A stretch of 24,062 nt of DNA from Kipferlia bialata (taxonomy: Eukaryota > Fornicata). The notes under the pieces were generated by a model. It saw only the letters and a program-made list of their open reading frames with translations. It did no database searches and was not told the DNA's origin. The stretch spans positions 1-24,062 of the forward strand of contig BDIP01000075.1 of NCBI GenBank assembly GCA_003568945.1, read 5' to 3'. This document shows, in pieces, positions 11,151 to 20,700 of the stretch; position 1 is the first letter of the stretch; each line of letters opens with the position of its first letter. The position numbers were made by a program, and so were the translations under genes.

Positions 11151-14100
11151 ATGGAATCCCACACCGATGAGCACATTGATCCCATTCCCATCTCTTCTAC
11201 TTCCACACAGACACATATGGTATCCTGCAGCACTGTGTCGTCTGGTGTTGTGGGCGGTGGCAGCTCCTTCCACTCCCTGACCCCACCCCCCGTGTGTCAG
11301 CTGACAGAGGACACATGGTGTGTGGTGGTATTGGTTATATGCATTATTAGTATCATACCATATACATATAGTCTGATGCCAGGTTTGCCTGTGGTCTCCT
11401 GGTGGCCAACCCAGGCACGCCAGAGGCTAGTGTGCAGGCACTGTCCCTGACACCTGAGGGAGGTAGGGGGGGGATAGTGGGAGAGGGTAGATACTATCGA
11501 TATGCACGTCTCGTCTGTTCACACTGATGACAATGTCATTAATCATAGATCGTCCACACGGGTACTCCACCTCTGTCTCATGGTATACTCTGTCTATGTG
11601 TGTCTACGTGTCTGTTTATGTGTCTCTGTCTGCACTGACCCCCTAGACCACTGCCAAAGGCATCTATCTCTCTCTGTCTCTCTCTCTCTCTCTCTCTGTC
11701 TCTGTGTCAGTCTGCCCTGACTCCCAGACAAGTCCCCCTTTGCCAGAGAGGTGGGCTGCTTCAACTCTGTGGATGCAGTGCAGACCCTCCCCCCCTCCTC
11801 CATTGGACCCAGGCTCATGGTGATGGGGAGCCTCGTGTACCAGGTGAGTATCTATTCCAGGTATATATACACAGTATACACAGTACACACATGATACATG
11901 TACCAGATAGGGGTGGACAGGCAGTGATTCATACTGATGGTGATGGGGAGCATGGTGTACTAGGTGAGGGCTGGACAGGCAGTGGTGTTCCTAGCAGTAG
12001 TCTCCCCCCCCCTCTCTGACCCCTCAGGTGGACGGGTACTCCAGCACATGCTCCAAGGCAACATGCATACTTCAGTTCAAGGCCCTCCCCGACTCTCCCT
12101 CCCTCTCCCCCTGTGTGTCTCTGTCCATCCTCAGGTGTCAGTGTCTGTATTTGTATATGTATCAGTGATACATATCTATAGGTATATATACTGATCCTGA
12201 CACTGACCCTCAGGGCATGGAGGCAGGGGGAGTGGGGCAACGGCATGGAGTACAAGGGGGTGCTAGGTAGGGTGCATATTTTTACACACACACACACACA
12301 TATATATATATACATAAACATATAATGCATATCACGAGGGTACTCTAGTGATGTTGGCAAGGCTAAGGATATATACAGTATCACCTCTCCTCCCATACCC
12401 CTTCCATTGACCCCCAGGTGACGGACGTCTGCTCCTCAAGGTGTCCCATGGGCCTGGTCTCATGATAGCCCCTACATCCCTGCTAGACAAGGCTGTGATG
12501 TCACAGGAGGAACTGCAGAGGTGTGGATATGATATACACAACTGCTTTGTTTACAGATTAGTAGGCTTCTAGTGCTGGCTACCTCATCTTACCCCAGTGC
12601 CCTCGCTGACCCTGCCTATACACATATATATTTGTATATTGAACGAGAGTCTCTAGTACAGTGTATTGTATAGTATTGGGTTCCCTGACCCCAGTGCCCT
12701 TGCCGACCCTGGCCACATCCACCAGAGCCTGGTCATGACAGAGGAGTACTCAGAGACAGTGCCGGAGGAGGTATGGCATGGATGTACTTCTACACACCTA
12801 CTCGGAGTCAGTCGTGTGTACATGTATCCCATAGTCTTACCCCTTAGGACCGGTATGTCTCCACACCACACTTCATTACTTCACATAGATGCCTATATCA
12901 CCTCACCTCAGTGCCGGCCTGTCTCTGTGGACTATGACCCTGAGTATAGGATGGATGACATCCGGCTGACTGCTCTGCCAGGGTGGGACCTGGTGGCTAC
13001 ACCCAACGTGTGCCTGGCACTCAGGTGGGGGCCCCATTTTCATTATTGATACTGATACTGATACTGATACTACATCTATCCGTGTGGCTGTATATGTATG
13101 TGTGTGTGGTTCTACTGCCTGGTTACCCTCTCTCACCATAGACACGGATCCACCAAGCCCGTGACCCTGACCCTTGTGGACAAGGCAGACGGGGCAGACA
13201 TCAACACCCCACCCCTGTTCTCCCTCCTGACCGACCCCTCCTCCCCCACCCCCACCCACCTCCTGCCTCTATACAAGACAGGTACCCTGGTGACACCCAT
13301 CCCCATTCCCACTGTGCTCTCTGCACTGGAGGGTGACATGGACGTGGACCCAGTCTGCATAGAGGTAGAGACAACACCCACCTCCTTCGGGGAGACCAGG
13401 GTGGTGGCTGGTGACATGGTCATAGCAGCCAGTGACAAGGTGGGACCGGGTATACTGAACTATCTCAATCATCTGTACGTTGATGTCATTTCCTATGTCT
13501 TACCCTGTAGGCCTCCCCACCCACCCCCTTCTTCTCCTCTGCTCTCGATGAGGCCAAGGCAACCTTCACCAGGTGTATGGCAGAGCAGGGTGTAGAGGCA
13601 GACAACCTCAAGGAGTACCCCAGGGCATTAGGTGATATGATCAGCATGACATTAGTGAAGATCTCTGTTCGCTCATCTTCCCTCTCCTTCTGACCCCAGG
13701 CTACTCGTTCCTGTCCGACTCCGTCCTCCCCCTCCCCACCCCCTGCTACCAGACGGTGGCTGCCATACACGTCAGTGGGAAGGGGCTGACTCTGCTGTGC
13801 TCGGTGGGCAGTGACACTCAGGTGGGACTGCTATTCTGTCTGTACTGACCAGTGCAGCATCTGCTAAACCCTATCCTTTATCCTACCCTGATCCCAGGTT
13901 GCCCTCACCCTGACTAGGGACGAGGTCACAGCTGGCACTGTACCACTGGGTGAGGCATGTGACATGGCCGCACTGGCTAGGCTCACCCAGGTATACATAT
14001 ATAGATATGTTTTTGTATACTGTATACTGACGGCTCATTATGCCCTGACCCCCCAGTTCTCCCAGTACACCGCCCCTCCCTTCGGCTCCTCTAGTGACAA

Positions 14101-15896
14101 CGGCGTGACACCTGTGGTGAAGTGTACGTTATGCTTAGGGTAACTGTTAGTATAAGGCGGCTTACCACTATACCACACCCCTCTCTAACTCTAGTAAGCA
14201 AGTTCATTCAGGAGCTATATCCAGATATACTATTGTGTCTATGACTGGTACTCACATCTATCTTACCTGTCTGAACCTGCCTCATCCCATCTTTTACCCT
14301 TGTATATCTCTAACTATATATACATATATATACGTATACTCCTCTGACCCTAGTAGGCAAGTTCATCCAGGAGGCCATGCCGGCCAAGATGGACGTGTAC
14401 AAGATCACACACGCGCCCAAGTACTACAGGTATACTATCCACATATATATATGCATAGTACTAAATTTTTATTCCGATATATACCGACGCACCCAAGTGC
14501 TACATGTACTCTAGATTGACGTATTCATATATGTACTTTAGCAACCAATGCCACCAAGCACTACAGGATGCTATATATACCGGTACTAATACCACAGGAT
14601 CCGCTATGTCCTTGTGGGTGACAAGACAGGGGAGGGAGAGGACCCCCTCTCCGCTGTGCCCATGGGTCTGAGACACCCAGACATCGAAGTCATAGAGGAG
14701 GCAAGGTAAGGGGACGAGGCTGCGTGTAGTAACTATAGCATAACTGTCCGTCCCGTCTCACCCCAGGCTGGGCGACATGATAGGTGCCCCCATCTGGAAG
14801 GGTGGCAAGAGCAACCCCATGAACGTGGAGAGCGGGTTTGTTGTGGGGTTCTCCGATGGAAGAAGGGACGGGGGAGCAAGGTGGGTGTAGCTGTACCTTT
14901 TGGGTACATATGATTGTTCATAGCTAGTATCCTTGTGCCTCTACCCCCCCCCCTCACCGTAGGGTTGGTACTCAGCGCAGAGGCTCCTCCGGCCTAGGGG
15001 GTGCACTGGGGTGGGGCACTGACTGGGCCGGTGTCCCTGTGCTGGTGTCCCTCCCCAACAACAAGCAGGTTGGAGAGCAGGCCCCCAAGGCAGAGTATGA
15101 CTGGAACGCGGGTACTATCAAGGCAGCCGGCCTCACCCACCCCCTACCCTACAGAGGGTTTGAGGTGGTCAAGGAGAAGGGGTGGGGGGGAGCACCAACC
15201 GTGGACCTAATCATGACAGACCCAGGTAGTGGCAGCGATATGTATGCGCATAGATATGCACTGTATAGTGTATAGCCGTTCCACTGACCCCCAGCCTATG
15301 ACGACAGTGACAGCTGCCCCCTCATCACTGACGCAGCCACTGGCAGGTGGAACACATACGCCAGACCAGGCGACGGCTGTTGCTACGCTGAGACCATCGC
15401 CCTGCACGAGTCGGTGCCTGTACCCGAGTCGGAGGACGACCTGTTCAAGCGCTTGACTCCCATAGAGGGTGTCAACGCCCGTGAGTACACCCAGTCTGGC
15501 ACTGTAGGGGAGGCTGGTGAGCTAGAGGGGGTGGGCAAGTGGATGCAGTTTGCCTTCGGGGTGGGTGTCGACACAAACCGGGCAGGGTACTTCACCAAGC
15601 ACCTCTTTAAGAAGAAGGACTTTGTGTCCGTGGCTGGCCTAGGGGAGAGTGGCCCCGAGGCATTCATCTTCGACGAGGAGTACCACGGGGGTGTGGGCTG
15701 GGAGAGCGTCACAGGGTTTGAGCCCGAGGCCCCTGTGCCTGGCGGGTGGTTCTCTGACTCGGGGTGGGGGGACGGGTGCTACTTCTCCTTTGTGCTGAGG
15801 GACGGGAGGGGCAAGGCAGTCGGGGCCAGGATTCTCTACGTCCAGGAGCCAGAGCCTGAGGCAGAGGCAGAGGGAGAGGGGACTGCCGACAAGTGA
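11151..15896 (+). CDS. Large protein with DUF4241-like C-terminal domain
   Basis: Function is unknown. Exons: 11151-11317, 11383-11462, 11728-11843, 12028-12134, 12214-12266, 12418-12520, 12695-12770, 12912-13024, 13142-13439, 13511-13631, 13700-13821, 13898-13990, 14057-14123, 14354-14429, 14598-14705, 14767-14880, 14963-15225, 15295-15896. They sum to 2679 nt, one frame, 892 aa. The start at MESHTDEHIDP is the first ATG in frame; the upstream extent is uncertain. I see no signal peptide or membrane span. Near the C-terminus, FAFGVGVDTNRAGYF and SGWGDGCYFSFVLRDGRGKAV resemble the DUF4241 pattern (a G-V-D-x-G-like strand, then WGDG-Y/F, then D-G-R-V). Gly/Trp-rich phrases earlier (GGALGWGTDWAGVPVLVSL) may be a related fold. 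It ends in an acidic tail (EPEPEAEAEGEG). The N-terminal half is unrecognised but shares phrases with the broken region at 3934-5508. The exon model is firm; the domain call is moderate. Confidence 0.8.
11818..11972 (+). repeat. Exon end plus donor duplicated exactly 120 nt downstream
   Basis: TGATGGGGAGCCTCGTGTAC then CAGGTGAG (11821) recurs as TGATGGGGAGCATGGTGTAC then TAGGTGAGG (11941). Only the first keeps phase with exon 12028. Both copies retain a strong GTGAG donor. Confidence 0.9.
12591..12720 (+). repeat. Duplicated acceptor/exon start, 97 nt apart
   Basis: ACCCCAG then TGCCCTCGCTGACCCTG (12598) and ACCCCAG then TGCCCTTGCCGACCCTG (12695). Both acceptors give the same phase, so use of the first would need a stop-free path through TATACACATATATATTTG. 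The second, with longer coding continuation, is the modelled exon. Confidence 0.9.
14191..14380 (+). repeat. Duplicated acceptor/exon start, 159 nt apart
   Basis: CTAG then TAAGCAAGTTCATTCAGGAG (14195) and CTAG then TAGGCAAGTTCATCCAGGAG (14354). Both read (aag t)+ta-x-gc AAG TTC AT- CAG GAG in the same phase, giving KLSKFIQE or KLGKFIQE, so they could be mutually exclusive starts. The first lacks an obvious donor afterwards. Confidence 0.9.
14406..14570 (+). repeat. Exon end in three diverged copies (14413, 14489, 14550)
   Basis: GCGCCCAAGTACTACAG|GTATAC is the exon end at 14429. GCACCCAAGTGCTACATGTAC follows at 14489 and GCCACCAAGCACTACAGGATG at 14550, both in the intron before 14598. The third copy no longer has a GT donor. 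Confidence 0.8.
15284..15294 (+). promoter_or_regulatory. Representative fused branch-point/3' splice site
   Basis: CTGACCCCCAG directly precedes exon 15295. The same element with 2-6 C (or T) bases between CTGAC and AG ends introns at 174, 1837, 2860, 9216, 10074, 10435, 11727, 12027, 12213, 12694, 13699, 14056 and 14353, and on the minus strand at 18250. CTCAC or CTTAC replaces CTGAC at many others. The A of CTNAC is the likely branch point; this is inferred from position and recurrence. Confidence 0.7.
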
Positions 15897-16165
15897 GACC
15901 TCTGTCTCGTTTAGCTTAGGACAGTGTGCTTGATGGGTTCATACAAGAGAGCCACCTACCGTACTGACAACTAGATAATTCCGATTAGGGAACGCAGACG
16001 ATATATTTACTATTACGAATAGATTGCGACAAGGCTGAACACTGAATCGAAGAGGAATGGTGAAGAGAGACCCGGATGACTCCAGTGGACTCCTGAGTGT
16101 GGACTCCACACTGTGGTGTGAAGCATGAAAGTCCCAACCCCACGTCAATGGTGTGAACACTGGTA
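15897..16165. other. Short convergent intergenic region
   Basis: Only 269 bases separate the TGA of the plus-strand gene (15894-15896) from the TGA of the minus-strand gene (16166-16168). It holds both 3' UTRs, which may overlap. I see no clear stem-loop or canonical AATAAA signal. Confidence 0.7.
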
Positions 16166-16557
16166 TCACTGGTACTGCAGTGCGTGCAACGCAGCCCCTG
16201 CGTCCTCGTCCCAAGGCTTTATGCCCTGGATATCAGAGTGATATGATCTATATAGATATGAAATACAGATGTATATGATACATAAACACTGATAAAGTAG
16301 ATGCGTGGTCCCACCTGTGCCAGTAGCTCCTCTGCATAGTCCCCCTCCTCCACCCCGATGTATGCACCGTCTGTGTCCACCTCGTCCATCTCATACCCAA
16401 ACTCATCCTCCAGCTGGGGGTCAGGGGGAGAGGAATAGAATAGTATGCGGTATGGAACATAATAGTAGAGAATATAATAGTGCAGAGGAGAGAGAGGGGT
16501 CAGGGGGAGACACGGGGGAGAGGAGTACAGAATAGAATAGTATTGAGGAGAGGGGGG

Positions 16558-16596
<39 letters not shown>

Positions 16597-17419
16597 GGAG
16601 AATTATGCACACATGAAGGTTCGAAGAGAATTACTCTAGAGAAATACAATATCAGGAGCGAAAGGAAGGAACATTCAGGATATAGAGGGAGTATAACATG
16701 GGCACCAACCTTGGCCAGGATGCTCTTCTCCCTGGCACTGCCCTCGGGGTCTCTCTCAATGCCAACCTGGGGTGGGGAGGGGCATATAGACAGCTAAGAA
16801 GGTGTGTCTGGAGAAGCCAGAAGACTCTGTAGAATCCCTAATAGTCTGTACTGGGATATCAAGCGCTGATTCAGATAGTGGTATCTAGGAATGCATCCAC
16901 CCCCACCTTGAGCATATCCACTATGTCCTGCACAGTTGCCATGGCTAACTGTCTTGCTAGGATGTAGGCCTTCAACTGAAGGGTAAGGAGGGAGAGAAAA
17001 GCAAACACGGAGGAATACTATACATTGATAAATACGGATAGATAGTCAAAGAGACAGAGAGGGGTGGGTTGGTGATACATACATACTGCAAACACGTAGT
17101 CTATATACGCTACATATACAACAGTTGTCCCCACCCCGTCCTTGCTCATGTTCTTCTCCCTGCCATACTCCTTAGACTGCCAGTCCAGATGCTCCTTGGC
17201 AATGTTGTAGCCCTTGCGGGCCTGAGTGAGAGATAACGGGAGAGAGAGAGAATGGAGAGACAGGCGTCTGAGGCACAAACCAGGTGAATCTCCGTACCAG
17301 GTTCCTGCGCCGTCTGTTCTCCTGGGCCTCCTCAATGTCCATGGCAAGGTCCATCTCTCTGGGGTGAGAGAGATATAGATAGGGGGGGGGGGGGGGGGGG
17401 GAAGGGAGGGAGAGAGAGA

Positions 17420-17458
<39 letters not shown>

Positions 17459-17713
17459 CTGTCTGAGAAAGAATAAGAGATACACTATTCTGTGGACATT
17501 GGGACCATACAATAGGACACAGCAGCTCAGAAATATATACATACATTGGCGACAGAATACACACAACTGACAATGCTCACCTAGCATCTCTGCGTACTGG
17601 CTGAAGCTGAGGGCTGTGACGTAGAACAGCTCTGGGGTGCCAGAGGCAGAGGACGCATACACACCCAGGGCCATGCCGCAACAGTGCTGCAGGAGGAGAG
17701 GGTCGGAACCTGG

Positions 17714-17747
<34 letters not shown>

Positions 17748-20700
17748 CTCGAAGCCTGGGTAAGAGAGAAGAGCACAAGATGAACTAAAAGCAAAGGTGT
17801 GTATACGCACCGCATGCTGTGAATACTGACTGCATCTTGAGGATGGCGGCCTCTGCCACCTCCACCCCAGTGCCCATGACCCACTCTCTGTCCTCGCCCT
17901 CCAGCTCCACACCTGCCTGTGTGACACAGGGCAGGAACGAGAGCGTGGAGGTGGGGGAGTAGGGCTCCACTCCACCCAGGGCAAGGGGGGAGAGGGGGGT
18001 CACCTGGGTGTAAGAACTCATCCACATCATATATTGGGAACTGACTGATGAAGGTGGGAGCTATATGATACTGAAGTACATACCTTGCAAGAAGCAATGG
18101 GACCGGTAGATGCAAGGGAGTGCACCAGCATGGGAAGTCCAAAGAACTTGGCGCGCTTCTCAGTCTTGTCACCAACCGTGTGGGACTGCAGGGCTGGCTT
18201 GGGCATGGACACAACTGTGTGGCCCTGGTACTTGGGGTTCTGCAGCATCCTGAGGGTCAGAGATAAACTCGATCGGAACACCACAATCCTGTCAATAGGA
18301 CACATACACACAAATGCATAAATATGTCCAAGTACACCATATGCATACTTACCTAAGGAATGCCTCTGGGACAGGGGACGCCATGCCGAGACCAGACCCA
18401 CCGGCATAGGAAGAGCTGATGGATAAGAGGGGTGATGGAGGAACACTACATAGAGTTCTGGTACATGCATATATATCCCATGTCCTACCTGCTGAAGAAG
18501 GGCTTGACTGTGAAGGAGGGTGTGAGCAGCAGCCACTCCCTCTCTGTGTTGGGGGGCACAGACTGGATGTGTACGGCTAGCTCACCTGGGTGTAAGCGAT
18601 ACATACAGAGAGAGTGTGGGTAATTACTACATACCCAGCTCGAGCGGCAGTGTGAATGCCTTGACTGTGTCGTTGGCTACAAGGTGGGACAGCAAAGGGG
18701 GGGCAAGGATCTCGCCGATGAAGGGAAGGTGGGTCACCTTGAGGTGAGACATATACACGACTATGTAGTAGGAATGTAGTAGGCATGTGTATCTTGTACT
18801 ATCCGTACCTTGGGGTACATGCCCCCTGCCTGGGAGGCACCCATGGGGAGGGAGTAGTCAACACTGGTGCTCTCACCCAGTACAACTGCCTCGACAGAAG
18901 GGGAGGCATGGGCGGCAAGGGACAGACTGGGAGTAAGGCGGTGGGGAACATCTACATACACTACCTACCCACACAATCCATAAGGAACTCACCCCTCGTT
19001 AGCAGATATGATGAGCCTCTCGAGGTCACTGCCAGCCAGGCACTTGATGGGGCCAGAGGAAGCACTGTCAGCTGGGGGTGGGTATCGAGTAATTAATAAT
19101 TGAGATAAACATACCGCGTAGTAAACCCCACCTGTGTCCTCGAGTGTCATCTGTGTCTCCAGCTTCCAGTTGGAGCTGGTCTTATACTGCATCGTGTTCT
19201 CTCTCAGGAACCTGGAGGCTGGGAGCAGATCCCTGCCTGCATGGTAAGGTTAGGATGAAAGAGAGCAAAAGGTTATGATTCATTAGAGGTAAGGAGGAGT
19301 TATTATGGATATGCGAATAGGATTCGTGAATATTCAAGAAACGTACCATACATTCCACAGAGCAGCTGCTTTCCCTTGAGCTGTCCGATAGACATGGCGC
19401 AGAAGCAGAACCTAAGGTCAGACTGATAACATGTATCAAAGATACAATACAATCTTCATACACAAAGACTATACACTCCCACCTGTCAATCTTGAAGGTG
19501 ACTCCCTTTGCAGTGTCAAAGATAATACAATATACATGTCCAGACTATCATTGATTTGATGTCCAGACTATATAGTCCCACCTGTCAATCTTGATGGTGT
19601 CTCCCTTTGCAATGTCTCTAATGGGCCACATCAGAGGCAGGAAGCCGTCTCCCACATAGAACAGAGCGGCCATCATGTTGGGCCTATGATAAGAGGGATT
19701 GATACTATAAAGACATTGTGTTCTGAATAATACGTAAGGAACACACACGTGTTATTACACACACACACCACTCACCTCTCACTGCCTGATGTGGTTGGGC
19801 TCTGATGGGCCATGGCAAACTCCTAGGGGTGAGGGTACATATTTAGGAAGACAGAGTAGTATGAAACATGCTTAAGGATAAATGGGCTAAGAATACCCAC
19901 ATGTATACACACACACATATATATATATATATATATTGTGTTTAAGAGAGAGAGAGCTATACCTGAGGAGGCAGCACTGAGATGGTTGTGGTCTCTCCCT
20001 CTGCCGTCTGGATCTCAGCAGACAGGACACGGCGCCAGAGCTCAGTTGTGACACTGGATGTAAGAGAGAGAGAAGAAGAAGGAAGAGAGAGAGAGGGGTT
20101 GTATAGGACACGGTGCCACAGCTGGGTGGTGACCCAGGTGTGAGACCAATAGGGATACATATTACTATACTCATATATCAGAGGGCTCATAGAAGAAATA
20201 CACAAAATGTACAACAGAGATTGATACGTATGAGAAATACCCACCTTGTGTGTGTGCCCTCTGGGATGGTCTCTGGCTTGAAGGGCACACAGGTGGCCTG
20301 CTTGTTGATGGCTGTGAGGCGGGGACATCTGGGGTGAGGATGTATGATACATCGTAATTCATACTATTTACTTATAGTATATATATACCCACCTCTCCAC
20401 CACCACCCTGGTCTCCACTGGGAAGAAGTCGGGGTACAGCACCTGGGATAAACAAAAACTTCCACTGTTGTGTTTGACACATATTGAGATAATTAATGTA
20501 CTCTCTCACCTCCTTGAGCTTAGGAAGGGATGTAGTGTTGTTGAGGAGGGCGAGTGCCCTCTCCCCGACCTCCTCTCCTGTGCTAGTGAGGGACATGCCC
20601 AGCCACCCAGCAAGGGCAGAGACGTACTCTGTCTGGGGTGAGGTAACACTGCTATATAGACTTGTATGTACAAATAGAGACATGCCCAGCCACCCAGCAA

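Noticed and set aside
11929-12396. 155-codon minus-strand frame opposite the DUF4241-like gene
   Set aside because: It lies antisense to in-phase plus-strand exons, and its composition follows intron pyrimidine tracts.
16615-16632. GGTTCGAAG resembling a tRNA B box
   Set aside because: No matching A box, acceptor stem or terminator T run nearby, and it sits in an intron.
17018-18214. 398-codon minus-strand open frame with long proline and serine/leucine runs
   Set aside because: It reads through introns. The proline run is the poly-G tract, and the conserved protein is in spliced exons partly in another frame.
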